Origin: Varroa destructor
Lineage: Eukaryota; Arthropoda; Arachnida; Mesostigmata; Varroidae
DNA: 64,000 nt
Reading direction: 5' to 3'
Assembly: GCF_002443255.2 (NCBI RefSeq)
Contig: NW_019211459.1
Span: 19,938,871 to 20,002,870, forward strand
Positions 1 through 13,342 of the stretch are shown piece by piece (position 1 is the first letter of the stretch; every line of letters begins with the position of its first letter). The position numbers and the translations under genes were made by a program. The notes under the pieces were generated by a model that was not told the DNA's origin, ran no database searches, and was given only the letters and a program-made list of their open reading frames with translations.

Positions 1-1979
1 TGTGTCAAATAAGTCCTATTCCTAACAGCGTCGAGGCATCCTCGCAATTCCCTGTGACAGCCATTTTTTTTATTACAACTTAGATGAGGTCCAGCTGATT
101 GATGAGATGAATTTTTAGCAACCGAGCAATAGCTTCCGCTTATCGTAGGGTCAGAACGTAATTTTTATTCTATTATATATAAGGTTATAAAATTTCAATC
201 ATAAATAGAGTAATTGGGAACAATAAATTGAATGTAGCTGCGATGTTAGATAGATGCTTATATATCACCTTCATGATCATGACTTCGTGGCTCAAAAAAA
301 TGAATATTCGTTATCGTCTAGCCAATGAATTAGCTAAGAAAGAGCAAGTAATGTATGTAATTTGCCCAGGGTAAACTCTTCATTGAATGCTTTAAGGGAA
401 CTTAACGCAGTTCATCGTTCGTTTAAACACGCTTACAGTATTATGAATGTTAGCTTTGTACACAAAGTTACGGCATACTTGTAGATGTCGCTGTTATTCC
501 TTACATTACGTGTTAAGTTAATTACTTCCGATCTAACAAGATATCGTGCATATGGCTATTGATACGGCAACTCACACTTGCCTAACCCTGTACGAAATCG
601 GAAGACTTTAGTCTTCCTCACGTGCAGTGCTTGGCTAGGAAATGTGCCAGCTTGTCGAAAAATCGTTTGGGTATAAATAGTCAGTGGACCGACATCAGGC
701 ACCACCGCATAACCGGTACGCGCATTCTAATATCTATTGCTCATTTCATATTTGCAAACACTTAATATTCATTAAGTTCACTTAGGTGGCAACTTCGTCT
801 ACCACTACGATGTTAACAACGCCAGCTATTTTGACTCGTCAAGTCGGCCGTCACAAGATCTAGGAGAATTTTTGTGTTGGCGGGAAAAGCCTTGCCTTAA
901 TTTGATTAGTCACTTGTAGCAACAAGTACCGGATTCGGCCATTAGCGATGTTTTAAAGATTTTCTTTTGGAACGTATTACTACCGCCAGCGTCTGTCTCG
1001 ATCAGCCGCAAAATCCCATAGAAATCGTAAACAAAATGTTCATTATTTACTTTCTGAACAGACATTTGGATCGAGTCATGAAAATGTACTACCATCCGTT
1101 AAAGCAGCGTCATTATTTCTATCATAGTCATCATGTTACCAGACCATTTCATCCAGTACCGACGTACAATGATCTATTTAGAGCTTACGATCTATGTATC
1201 CGCATGTCTGTATATTGGCACTCGACAGCCGAGCCGTCAGCGTATTCTATTACCCTTCTATCTTGGTTTGCCTCAGCGCCGATGTAATATTGTGTTGTCA
1301 CTGATCGTTCTAGCGAAATTCAACGACGATCTAGGTAACGTTACCTAGCTCTTTCCCCCAACTGATTGACTGGCCTGCTTTGCTCCGAGGCTTCCCTCAC
1401 GCGGCTCGTGATTGATGCTAATCACCAATGGGAACGTGCTCTCACCAGATCTTAGCCGTTGGCATTGAGCCTAGGTACGCCCGATGATCAATCCGTCACC
1501 GTTTCTATCATAGGCCGCCAGTGGACCAATAATGGAAACTAGGTGATGATAGAGCACTGCAGTAAACTCTTGCCGTGCGTACTTAACGCCGACTTAAGGT
1601 TAACGTGATCAATTTGTTAAGGATAGGGTAACAACGGGCGGACTAATCGATACGACGCTAGGGATGAGCAGCACTAATCAACGGAGCTGGTACAGCCACT
1701 CGCACTGCCAATGTTACTGAGTGCTCCGGCTGTGATTTTAACTGAACACGGACATGTTTCTGGGTTGTAAGCGTCACCGTCGGGGCCCAGCTGAGCAAGT
1801 GGATATAACACATAGAGAGGTTGAACAATAATATTTTACATCGTTAAATGATGCTTCCGTTAACGTTTTCGACACATTGCTATCATTGTTGTTGTTGCGT
1901 TCGCCATTACTGTGGTAGTCGAGATCGACGGCTAGGAGTGCATTGATCTGCCCAGTGAATCTGCTGTTATAACTACAAC
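1..1979. other. No gene seen; 18-bp palindrome
   Basis: AT-rich on the left, more balanced from about 1.3 kb. At the extreme left the - strand has a 19-codon frame starting at an ATG (MAVTGNCEDASTLLGIGLI), too short to call. A perfect 18-bp palindrome lies at 1331-1348. Reading frames at 910-1350 overlap in several frames and show no domain. Confidence 0.5.
1331..1348. repeat. 18-bp perfect palindrome
   Basis: CTAGGTAACGTTACCTAG is its own reverse complement. One such site could arise by chance in 64 kb. Confidence 0.9.
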
Positions 1980-2560
1980 TCACCCAGAAAGAACTAGTGC
2001 CATTGTTGCTGAATTACATCTAGCGGTAATGCAGCGCCCTTCGCGCAAAGGGTAGGCTGATGCTGCCGTTGCTATCGCGGCGACGAGGGCAGAGAGACCA
2101 GCCGACCTTTCGCCGGCGTGAGAGGACGGTCGCATAACAATCAATACGTCGTTCACTCCGGTGCGGCACTTCGCGTGAGGAAATCGTATAGTGAGACGAC
2201 TGGCGAGCACAGAACCGATGAAACAGTGACAATACGTACGGGCGTCGCTAGCGTATTTGTTAATACGCATTGACTTGCGTGCGTGGGTGACAAACGACGA
2301 GCTCGCAATTTCGGTAGATGAAGATTGTGCTTTCAAAGGATACGTGTGGGAGATATTAAATGACGGTAACGAACGCTGAAGTGAGGTTTGTTTTGACTGA
2401 GTGATGCTCGGATGAGTGCCGAGTTGTTTGACTTCATTGAAGTGGAAGAGCAGGAACATATCGTTGGGAAGCAATTTAAATAATGATCATCGTAGAAAAG
2501 ACAAGAAACTTTGTGACGCACGGCGGAAACGCAAGTCGGACGACGTACAGCAGCGGTGAC
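1980..2560. other. GC/CpG-rich segment; possible promoter or first exon
   Basis: Visibly richer in G, C and CG dinucleotides than its flanks. The longest frame in the window lies here on the - strand: 2457 (ATG) down to 1980, about 159 codons, starting MFLLFHFNEVKQLGTH and ending ...SATMALVLSG. It is Ser/Ala/Arg-rich, has no recognised domain, and a frame this long is only marginally unexpected by chance. An alternative reading is an unmethylated promoter or UTR island. Confidence 0.3.
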
Positions 2561-5500
2561 CCTGCAACAGTGTGAAGTGCCAAGTTTAAAGAGTTTCGAT
2601 AGGAAAAAAATACATTCGCGTATGCCATAGAATTGACAAACTCCTAAATTGTTGCCTTTACAGAAAGTTTACCAGCTCAACTGTTCGTACGATCCGGTGC
2701 TTAAGGCACAGCGAGAGTTCTGCATTGAATTGGCAATAGGATACTTGTATTCATATAAGTTAACATAACTTCCACGCCCGACTTGACAGGTGGTAAGCTA
2801 TTAATTCAAAAACTTAACAAATGGTTTAATGATTTGTTTCTGATTGCGCGCATCGTTGATTCCATAGATCGCTCCGTTTTCGATCTGGATGACAAATAAG
2901 CCATTTCGATATTTTCATTTTGAGTTACTTGCATTTTTTACGAAGACCAATAAAGCACCGATACATTTCGAAGAATTAAAATAAGCTATCAATCAGCTGT
3001 ATTCGAAATGGTCTCCGGTAAACCAATGAGCGAGGGAAGAGTACTGCATCGACTGCTCAAAAAAATAAAAAGACGTTCGCACGGATAATGGCTATTTAGT
3101 TCGTTTATCTTGTATGTATCCGTGTTGGAAAGAAAAAATTTTAGTTTTTGTTTTTGGCTCAGGAGGCTATCCTTGCAATGCTACGGTTTAGTTAAATATT
3201 ACAAGTTACATCAAAATTTGACATCATTGAAACCCCGAATTTGGTCATGATTGTTCAGCTGCGAGAAATGCATGCGTCCCGAGGCGCTTTTACCCTTCAG
3301 TCGTGGTGTACTTAGATATAGCTAATATATGTACACGTTCCGTCTTGGAAGTCTATTGCATAAGCAATAGGTGTACAGGTTGTTAGCACTGGCAACCATA
3401 TATTTCTGCTACTCTTTCCCGAACATGGCACACTTTGACATTTTGCTGACGAATCTTCTCTCGAGTAACTGGTAAGATTGATGAAATACCGAGGCAGAGA
3501 TCGAGCTTTGATTGCTCGTTCGATTGCGTCCAAAATTCAACTTTAAAGTTTGCGTAAATAAGGAGAGTTTCAAAAGCGCTATATTTTGCCCCTCTGCCAG
3601 GTCAGTTTGTACAGAATAACATGTATTCATAATGGCTTCTTCTTAGCACAATCAAGTTAAATTACAAACGTCGAAGAACGAGATATCCAGTCATTCTAAA
3701 GACACAATAATATCTTCTATTCGAACCACTGCAATACCGGTAGATAAAGGCGTAGTATCAAAAAGGTCGTATCCTACATGGTGGTTGCTGGTTCGAGTCC
3801 TGCCAACGACAGGCAAACTTTCATATTTTTGCAGACGAAAGAGAGTAGTACGATAGATACAGTGAAGCTGTATTTCGGATTTCGCATCCGGCATCGCTGT
3901 TGGGCATTCTATTCGATGACTGACTCCCAGTACGATACTGACCGTGTTTATGCCTAGACCGCAATACGTTTCTAAGATTAACACGGGAACAGATTCGGTG
4001 AAGCCCAGGAAAAAAGGTCTATTTGAACCAGCGCTTTCAAATGCTTTTTTCTAAATAAAAATATGCCGAATGGGAACTGGATTGTATTGCAGTTGTATGC
4101 GATTGCATATTATAGACCAAACATCCTATCAAGGTAAGGATCCCACGATGCGTTTTAAAGCACATTACATATCTCAAGCATTGAAAAGGAAACCAACAAC
4201 AGTCAGTAAAAGATTTCGTGAATCAATTGAATGATTGTACGATAGTATGTAAATTTCACGTTATTATTTCGCAGCTCAAGGTAACGGAAGGCCTTGAGAT
4301 GTCCTCTCATTAGCTCCGAAGACTCTCATTTAATCTTTGCTCATGAAGGCTATTATTGTTTGCGCGAGGAAGTTTTTTTTAGTTGAAAGAATAGCTTGAT
4401 GAGATTTAGTAACGAACAGTTTAGGTTAGGTCGCCGCGATGGTGCAATGCCTACGTACTCGCCTATGGACTGGTCCAAGCCCGAATGCGGGGGTAAACAC
4501 CTACAAAAGCCCACATCTAAAGCGATATCCATCAACAACACCGGACTTGGGGTTCGAAACACTAGTAAGGCGATGCGAAGGCTGAGAATACGTAAAACGT
4601 ATTGTCTGCGGAGGGGATTCGATAGTATCTCGTTGTTATCGTTGGACGGCTATTAACCATTCGATACGAATCTCAGAGTGTTAAAATACGTGCAGTAAAT
4701 TTCTGGAAATCGTTTGCCATTCATCACGGATGAGCCGGCCATGGTGCCAACTACATGCTGCATCTTGGCTCTCCTACGAGGTTGACAACAAGCAATCCGA
4801 ACAACTGGATGATACAGATGCACTATGACGTCTAGTGTTAAATGTCAATAAGAATTCACTAAAAAAATAGCCAAATGTTTTATTTGACGAAGAAATGGAA
4901 GTACTTTAGATTGTACAGTCGAGAATTGAAGACGCACACATTTCTGATAAAAGTGTTTAAACGACAATAATGATTCTGACATTTTGAGATATTGCAGCGA
5001 AACCCCCTAATTCCCTCTAAAGAATCCTCTTTAAGCAACCCCATAATGGCGTGTCTTTGGCCGTGTAGCCTAATTTACTACCTCCAATCTGACGACAGCG
5101 GTTGTTGATACTCTATACAATCATGAAATCTACGTAGAAGTTTAGCAATCTGTAGAACCTGTTACAATTGCAAAATTGCTGCGGGAGAGAGATAGTTCCA
5201 ATATGGGACATCTGATGAGAAATAATTCCAAAACAAGCAACCATCCAGAAAGCTAAGGACCAGTCCCTCAATAAGTTGTTCTTCCAGCAAAAATTATTAG
5301 ACCGCTAAATTATTTCGAGGTTCTGCCGCGGAGACCGCTGAACATTTTCGAGTACATGATAGTTACGAGCTCCTTCCCTTTAAGGAAATATAATATTGTA
5401 CATGAAGATGGAGATGAGACACAATAAAGTGTCACCGTCCTTCCCCACTCAAATCACCAGAATACGCAGACCAGTCGTACTTGCGACACGCGGCGTCTAG

Positions 5501-8375
5501 GACTTGAGGCTGTAAATATCACAAATTGTCTTTCACCAGGACTAGGGTCTTCGTACTTCGTCTGCATTGAAACATTTCCCCTCCTTTGGTTAATGGCACT
5601 GCATTAAATTAACGTTGCAGTTAATTATATTATCTGGGTATCATTTTGTGGGTAGCTATACTATGACGGATGGTTTAGTTAGAAGTAGGCACGTCTTTGT
5701 ATCTCTTTCTGTTTGCGCTCAATTTTGATAAAAGTGGCAGTTCACTTGTAAGTATCTAATATCGCCCTATATTTTTTTCGTTCGAGCACAACTCTGGTCA
5801 GTAATTTCTTTGCACGTTTAAAAAAGTATCATTTTAGGCTGCGAAACATCAGCTATAAGATTAATTACAAGAAGATGCTGAATACAATGGCAACCGTGTC
5901 GCAAGGTGGGCGTTGGATAGATTGCCACGTGAGGCATGCATCGAGATAGACTGATCGCTATCAAAAGGTGCGAGCAGAAAATTTGAGAGAAGCAAACGAT
6001 TTTTATCGAAAGTTAACTTCTCAGAGAAAAAGTGCCTACATCAATGCGGTTGATTTAAATCTATCATTGGCTCTGAAAAATTATTTTCGAGTTTAGGGCA
6101 TGACAGCTCCTCAGCATCGGCTGCTCCGTGAGCTTAATCCGGTCGATACGATTAACAGTGCAATGTACCTTAAATTTCTCAATGGTCTTTTCGTGCAAAG
6201 CAACCTGTTGTCATGACAATACATTGTCACTAGTAGTACAAACCTATTGAGGCGGTATAACAGAAAGGAAAAATGATTAAGTATAGCCAATAGCTAGACT
6301 ACAGTTCTATCTTACGGACACGGATAACTGCCTTCCCTGTATAGCTGGAAAGTATGATGCGCTTACTATATTTATGATTGTGTTTAGTTTTTAAGGATAT
6401 ATAGTACCCCCAAATAGTGAGGGTTTCAGTCACTTTCGAGGACTACTTCCTACTTTTAGACGCTCCCTTAAGAATGCATAATAACATAGGCGAATTACTG
6501 TTTCTTTGTCTTAATTTTTTATTCGAAGTCTATCGATGCTGCCAGCGGCGACTGGAACGTACATTGCCGGTCGACGCGGGGTCTGGAGCGTACTCTGATA
6601 GCTTGAAAAAAGAACCTGGCTCAACATTGTTACATTGGTAATCTCAAAAGTGTTTGATTATGATAGATAAAGGAGAAACGTTTGCATGGGTAACGAATGG
6701 TGTCTAGCGAATCATCTGTCCGTCAAGGAGTAGGAAGTAATGCAGTTTTCTAATGATTTAACATGGTCTATTTTTTTATTTATTGTTATTTTCTTTTGTA
6801 ATGTATTTGGAAGACTTTGTCGTACAAAATTAAATTACAAATTGTTCAGCTTTATATGAAAAACGTAGCTTACAGGGGGTAATTATACATTTTAGAGGTT
6901 GGCCCCAGAAAAAATTCTTCTGTAACGTTTATTCGATTATCTTTTGTAACTCTGATTAAATTTCTGGTAGAATAGAGATTCAAGCTCTGACCACATCGGT
7001 TATCCATCGAATCAAAATAATAATGAAGCTAGTGTTCCTTCCGATGACAGTTGAATTCTTGCTGATTCTGAAAGCACGATCTATTTGCAGGTCCTCTACA
7101 CGAATATAGTAAGGTCCTATTTGCGTTCACAGGTTTTTGCTAAGTGTGCGTTCACGGGACATCCCTGAAAAGAAAGTTTCGAATATGACCTATTGCCATC
7201 CATTTTCGCTCTCTAACATTTAAAACCGATTATTTTGTAAGTACTTAATTATATGCGTAGCGAGAACGTACCTATTCATATATAACAGGCCCATAGTTAA
7301 ATTAGAAATCTATTTCTGCTTTCTATCGTACTGCTAGGTGTACACAAGTGTTCCTGGCAGATACTGCCACTGATCACTATGGTTTCGACCCAGCCAGTAA
7401 GCACTACTAGGCCATAAAAGGGGGCAGGAAAATAGAGTAGCAAGTGACTAAGAACATGATAAATAGGGTTTTTGTTTTTTTTTTTTTTTGCAAAAACTTT
7501 GCTTTTTACTGTACTTACTGTGATCTTTATCGTGTACGAAGCTGTACAGGATTACGCATAAGTTACAACAGGTGACGGCGGTCAGCGCGTAACAATGCGA
7601 TTCGTATCTAAGGATCATGACTACGTTTGCCCTAGCGCGTAGTGGTGCTCAAATAGGATTGTGAGCATTGATTAAAATATGCCCTACCGCATTTCATTTC
7701 AATAACACACAAAGATTGCTTGTTATGTTTATCGAATTATTATTTATTCAGTAATTGGATTATGAATATCATTGATGCAATTCGAAAGGGTACATTATAT
7801 CTGATAACAGACCGAGCTACCATCGGGCTAGCGAGACGGCGCCTGTCGGGGTATTTACCACAGCAGCTATAACACTTATCCGCCAAAAATCCGCACCGCG
7901 TACTCCACCGGTTCTACTAACATCTTGCCCTTTGATTAGCTTCATAGTATAGTTTGTTTCGTACCAATGATGTATTGAGTTGTTCGACGTGAACAGGACA
8001 TTAGTGTCTGGGTTGCCATTTTGTGTTCCTTCGGCCACGATCCCGTAACTCGCGATCCGTCAATCGCCCGTTGTCACGAATCATAAGTAGAAAAATACTT
8101 TAAAAACAAATGGTTTAAATGGATCGTGATGTTATTTGTTCGTAACATCATAATATTCATGCTTTTCTAGCTTTTTTTTTTTTTTTTTATATTCAGGTAT
8201 TTACCGATGGTCACTGGAACTTAGCATGACTATATCTATGACCACGACGTAATAAGAGGTTATATTATATAACTGGATAGTAGAATTCAGATAAATAGAG
8301 TATAATAGGGGGCAGTGTCGGCTCACAAAATGCTGAATATTTCCGTTTCAAGAGATCCACAAGAAACCGATTTAC
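2561..8375. other. No gene seen (intergenic or intronic)
   Basis: AT-rich DNA with dispersed poly-T tracts, the largest at about 7470-7489. Short reading frames (under 100 codons) show no domain or splice-site support. A T-loop-like GGTTCGAGTCC near 3790 lacks the rest of a tRNA. Confidence 0.45.
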
Positions 8376-8597
8376 AGTAGTAGTAATAGTAAGTAGTCTA
8401 GTAGTAGTAGTAGTAGTAGTGGTAGTGGTAGTGGTAGTGGTAGTAGTAATTGTAATAGTAATAGTAGTAGTAGTAGTAGTAGTAGTGGTAGTTGTAATAA
8501 TAGTAGTAATAATAGTAGTAGTATAGTATGTAGTATATAGTAGTAGTATAGTATGTAGCATAGTATGTAGTAGTAGTAGTAGTAGTAGTAATAGTAA
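8376..8597. repeat. TAG/AGT-type trinucleotide microsatellite (222 bp)
   Basis: Long imperfect AGT run with GGT, AAT and TAT interruptions. The - strand reads as Thr/Ile or Tyr repeats in two frames without stops, purely as a consequence of the repeat. No sign it is part of a gene. Confidence 0.95.
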
Positions 8598-10640
8598 ATG
8601 AATTATTAAAGTATAATTGTATGTGTTTGAGCGCAGTATTGTGTGCTTTCCGTTCTAGGATAAACAACAGGCCTATTTCTAGCCTATGCGAATTTAAAAT
8701 CGATTCGATTAGGATCGAATGGTTGAGACTACGAATCTGTTTTATGGCAACAGCGCAATGATTTTTCATTATGACCGTTATGAACCATCAGTTGCATCGA
8801 TCCTACGACATGACTATGGAGAAATGAACAAATCAACTATTTATGTTATCGCTTAAATCAGCTGGCCCCGAAAAAGTATTCAGCCATTCCTCGAATAACC
8901 ACCGTTATTAAATATGTTTTCGGCACGCATAACCACACTCGAATCGAATGTCAACTCGAGTTTAGATGAGTCGTCGCCTGCCGCGTGTCGGTAGCACCGG
9001 GAGACAGGAAACGAGTACGACTGTCGGATACATACACGTCAATGTTTATAACAGCTTTTAGCTTTAAGGCCTTCTTCACACACCAAGTAAACGGGTACAT
9101 ATTCGTTCAATTGTTTTTTTACTACCATTTTAAAAATGCAACGTCGTGTGGGACGCATATAATGCGCACGCTGCCTTCTAGGCCAGCTATGCCAAACGCG
9201 GTAATAAAAATTTATTAAAAAAAAAATTATTTAATCCGTTCGAAAATCTGTAAAAAAAAAAAAAAGAAAAGACCGATTTTGACTCCCGACTTTTTACTGA
9301 AAGTCGTGGTAATTAATCGAAAGAGAATGCGATCGATCGTTTTTTAACGATTAGTTTTTTTTTATGTAAGTTTAAAAGTTTGAGCATCGTACGCTAGGTC
9401 AACATCTCGAGTGCCCCGGTGGAGGGTTGAGCACGATGCCGGTCCCCCATGCACGAAGTTTTTTTTGTCTGATACTAGACTAGTTTCCAGTAATGCTGCA
9501 AAGTTAGATTTTTTTTTTTCTCATATTTCAATTTTCCGTATCAGCTTCGCATTCGTTTCTATCTTAGCAACGTTATCCATGCGCTCTGTCATAGGATACA
9601 TTTATAAAGTAGTGCACCAGTAACCAATCCTGACAGACGTTTCGTACTATCACTAAACGACTAGTACGAAAAGGCTGTTGATATATTCTCATTTTCGTTT
9701 TCAGAACCGTGCGTACGACGTGTACATAATTTCGAAAAGCTTTGTGTATGCCGACAATTGAAAAACACAAATAATGTGCATGAGTTTTCATATATTGACG
9801 ATCTGATATAGCAGATAACACAGAAAATCGATGACAATCCACGTCTATCCGTGTAAATGGAACGAGACGTGATAGAATTTGCCGCACCACACAAAGCCAT
9901 AACTTCAGAATTGCTGATTTGAATTTGTCGAAACACGATTGTATATTCCGACCATTGGCAAAGATATTTCTCGTTTGTGATGCTCTTACTGCTGGATTGA
10001 CGGCCGCAATGAATTAGCTTGTTGAAGAACGGAGGTCCAGTTTAGCATGAGGTACTTCAATCTCATGATCGAATAGAGGGGAATTTTTTCTTACCTAAGA
10101 TATTTCCTACTGAAGGTTAACTGACTGAAGTGTATAGAGGCTCTTAATGCAGGTCATCGTAGCGGTGCCGCTTGAGAGTTTAGTGGACACGCGCCGGAGC
10201 CAGTTTGGGAAATTCAGAAGCGGACGACCCAAAAGCGTTTGATTTGTCCTACAGCCTTCACAACTAGTATGTCAAGTACCTATATCGTGTATCTATAGAG
10301 CTGTGACTGCTGAGAGGTTTTCTAACAAAATAAGTGCGTTTCGTAAAGCAAGCAATGTTTAGTAGCATTTTTAGATGGGCATGCTATGTTTCGTGCGGAC
10401 GAATGCAGCCCGTAGAACCCCTGGCTTGGTATCCTATTATTTATTTAGTTTCAATTTAAGTCGTATGAATCAAATCCGTCAGGTTAATTAAATTGTGGCA
10501 GATAAAGTATAATTGCCTTAGTTTTTTTTTTGAAGCCTGCAAAATCGGCTATGCCGTAAATATGGCAGTAATTTAAAAGTACTTTTTTCCTTCATAGTAT
10601 TAATGCGACAAATAAAACCAAGTCAAACAAGTCGATATTT
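8598..10640. other. No gene seen
   Basis: AT-rich, with A and T homopolymers around 9219-9264 and 9355-9365. Overlapping frames at 9573-9936 on the - strand are unsupported. Confidence 0.45.
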
Positions 10641-10930
10641 TGTATTAAACAGATGACTTTTGAAGGTGCTAGCAGTAATAGTTATGTTGGATCACCCTTA
10701 TCTACCATTGTGTTCGTTATCATACACAGAGACAGGAGCTCGCCATTTGTACAACCATCGCCTATCATCAATTCCCATAAACGAACTGTCGATAATGAAG
10801 TCTTTCCAAATCAGCGTGAACAAATCGCCGACTCTCATTGTGCTGAACGACGTACATCGCGGTACTCTTGGCCTGATCCAAATGAGACGTAGGACAATCG
10901 GCATTAACAAAGTTAGCGCGGCCTGGTAGA
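10640..10930. other. Coding-like block open in three frames
   Basis: Two + frames (10653-10892 and 10660-10929) and one - frame (10698-10910) are open at once. The + frame from 10653 starts with ATG directly after an acceptor-like TTAAACAG, beginning MTFEGASSNSYVGSPL. It could be a 5' exon of the RRM gene, but I see no donor in phase with exon 1. The - frame (…FTLIWKDFIIDSSFMG…) is equally protein-like. Strand undecided. Confidence 0.25.
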
Positions 10931-11300
10931 ACCTAATTCAAATGTTTGTCGGGTAACGTTCGTTAGCTACGAGAATTACGTATGTCGTTTGTGCTTTTCG
11001 GACTAGCGTAGTGTAGTACATGCACCTTTTTTCAATGCCACTTGTTTATAGTTCGGTTCGCGTATAGACGGACGGAGTGCTTCATGGCACACGTCTGTGT
11101 GATTGCTGATGTGGAGTACCACACGGTAACATCGGGCACTTAGGGAAGATTGTGTCTGAACGCGTCCTAAGCTTCCACACCGAGTACTTATGTACAGGGA
11201 CAAGTTGTGGAAAATTGAGTAATATGGTTTTCCGCTACCCAATTATGGCCAATATCTAGATGTGAGGCCTAGTGTCCGTAAACAATATTTACATATAAAT

Positions 11301-11620
11301 CGCTTAGAAACGAGCAAAAACGATTTACCAATACTATAACGTTAATTTTTCGTCGTATTTTCACACAGGCTGTCACGCTGTTTTGACGTCGTTCAATCGT
11401 GACTCGGGCAGTTGATTCTTAAGAACGTTAACTCACCCGATACGATTCACAGTTAAATTATCGTCACGTAACGTTTCATCTGATTGTTTGTCGGCACCGA
11501 ACTAAATATGACATCGAACGCTGTCGTATTATGTCTACCAACATAACTGCAAACTTAACACGACGAAAAAATACGTTATAACGAAATCGTGAGAGCTATT
11601 CGTCAAGTCGTTCGTAAGCC
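11301..11620. mobile_element. Decayed foldback / MITE-like inverted-repeat element
   Basis: The left arm 11301-11356 (CGCTTAGAAACGA ... TATAACGTTAATTTTTCGTCGT) is matched, with gaps, by the reverse complement of 11560-11620 (GGCTTACGAACGA ... TTATAACGTATTTTTTCGTCGT). Inside, 11395-11420 and 11421-11448 form a second imperfect palindrome centred on TTCTTAAGAA. No transposase frame, so at most a non-autonomous relic. Target-site duplications not resolved. Confidence 0.45.
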
Positions 11621-13121
11621 AAATTAAATCGTTGAGTCAGCCCCCCAAGATACTGCTGAAACCACACTCAAAGTATATATTTTGATACTAATGCGGTTTC
11701 GTGGTACCTTTACTGCTTCTTTATTCACAGTAGAATAATAGTCGACATATTGTTTATTGATACTAATCACCCTACTTAATGAAATGTCGTCTTACGATAA
11801 CCATATTGGTCAGCTTTCTTGTCATACAACCAGCAACCGCAATGAATCATTGAACCCCAGCCCATCCCCCCTTCCGCGCAATCGCCAATGCTTTCAGCGC
11901 TCGTCTACGCTGTACATCTGCCTAAATCTATGCGCGCGCGCCTGCTGGCCATGAGTATCTATAGTATAGTCAAATATACAAATTAGTGAAGGTCATGGAT
12001 CTGCGGATTTGCCAATGTCATTATAACTGTTACCACTATTGTCCGGGTTAATCGGTTTTTTTTATTCGGAAAAACAGAGTAAACAGCGCAGCTGCACTCA
12101 GTTGGCTGTTCGTCTCGAAACCCGTTGATTATTGAACACGTGGGGATCCTGGTGCCCTTGGCAATCATACGGGCTGATTCCATTGTGCATGCATACGTGC
12201 TGCCCTTCGAGCGTGCAGCGGTCGTTTGGGGCAGATCGATATTCGAGATTCGAGTATGATCATTATACCTGTTTTTCCATAAGGCAACGGGATTACACGT
12301 GATGCCACGGCGTAGATGTATTCGAGCGTACTCATCGAATTGCAATACGATCATTCTGCAATATGGCCGAGTGCTTTATTTGGCGCAAATGCCACCTATC
12401 TAATAATCACAATTTCTTTTTTTATTTATTACGCCATTTTATTATATACGTGATCTATGTAGATACAGCAGATAACACTAGAAAGTAGTCTGTCGCAAGT
12501 TTGTTGCGTAGGCAAAACTTTTTTTTCAACTATGCTTTTCTACAACGATGGCGCACAACATACCAGCAGGCTAATTTGACTATAGGGATACGTATTGACT
12601 TGCAGATTCTTCCTGTCGTTTGCAGACACGGACAGAAATGGTAAGGAAGTTTCTTTTTCTATGTAAGAACTATTATAATATATATATATACACAATGCAG
12701 TAATCGTATATACCAGTGGAGGTGGTCGAGAAGTGTTTCCAAAGGCCAAGTGTCTGAAGCAGTCCCTTAACGCTGCACTGGAACTTCTAGAGAAATTCAA
12801 AACATTAGTCTAGTTTATATTTAAGGCAAAAACAAGAAGAGAAAGATAAATATTAGAACAAGTATTCTGAATACAGCAGAAGTTACTTAAAATATTGTTG
12901 GTATTAGCTGCATCACTGAAAATCGGTCCTGTAACTGACGAAGCTCTGGTCCAATGCGTTAAAACTTCACATTCGTATCGTACAAATAATGTGAAGTAAC
13001 AAACTGGTCTACATTTCCAGAGTTAGTTCTGTCCATAATTAGAAATACTTAGGAGAGGCCTTTGTTAAGAGTGTTCCATTGTACAGCTGTATAGGCTAAA
13101 CGGTGCTGCCTTAAATAAATA

Positions 13122-13152
<31 letters not shown>

Positions 13153-13177
13153 TGTATTTTGAACGCTGTTCGCGCAG
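11621..13177. other. Upstream flank / intron of the RRM gene
   Basis: No convincing exon. Contains a 10-bp-stem hairpin at 12964-12997 (ACTTCACATT / AATGTGAAGT), an AT run at about 12680-12690, and a long (AT)n plus T-run at 13119-13153 that ends 24 bases before exon 1. The start codon exon should lie here or further left. Confidence 0.45.
13119..13153. repeat. (AT)n-T(n) tract at the exon 1 acceptor
   Basis: About 13 AT units followed by around 10 T. It lies where the polypyrimidine tract of the exon 1 acceptor is expected, and so may contribute to that splice site. Confidence 0.85.
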
Positions 13178-13342
13178 TCGGTGTCGCCTGTGGCCAGCTT
13201 CAAGGATGAATCATTGAAACATGGAAAATTCGAGGACTTAATTCGAAATGACCGACGCGTTCCGCTCATGATGCGAAACGGACAACGTATCACCGGGCCC
13301 CCAACAAATTGGCAAGGACCATTACCCAGTAAAGGATCAGAG
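13178..13342 (+). CDS. Exon 1 seen: N-terminal region with NGQR signature
   Basis: Codes residues 1-55 of the assembled protein and ends ...SKGSE just before the RNP2 strand. The acceptor is CGCAG before 13178; the donor is GAG|GTAAAG (phase 0). KFEDLIRNDRRVPL then NGQRITGPP matches the family layout of a short helix followed by NGQR and a Gly-Pro-Pro motif. No in-frame ATG lies upstream in this exon; an in-frame TGA is at 13060-13062. The first ATG pair, at 13268-13273, would cut off the conserved helix, so an upstream start exon is more likely. Confidence 0.85.

Noticed and set aside
3775..3820. tRNA-like T-loop (GGTTCGAGTCC)
   Set aside because: The T stem has a central T-T mismatch, and no acceptor, D or anticodon arm can be built from the upstream 60 bases.
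8376..8597. CRISPR-like regular repeat
   Set aside because: Simple trinucleotide repeat without spacers, in animal DNA.
8265..8769. Thr/Tyr-repeat proteins on the - strand
   Set aside because: Translations of the TAG microsatellite; no independent coding evidence.
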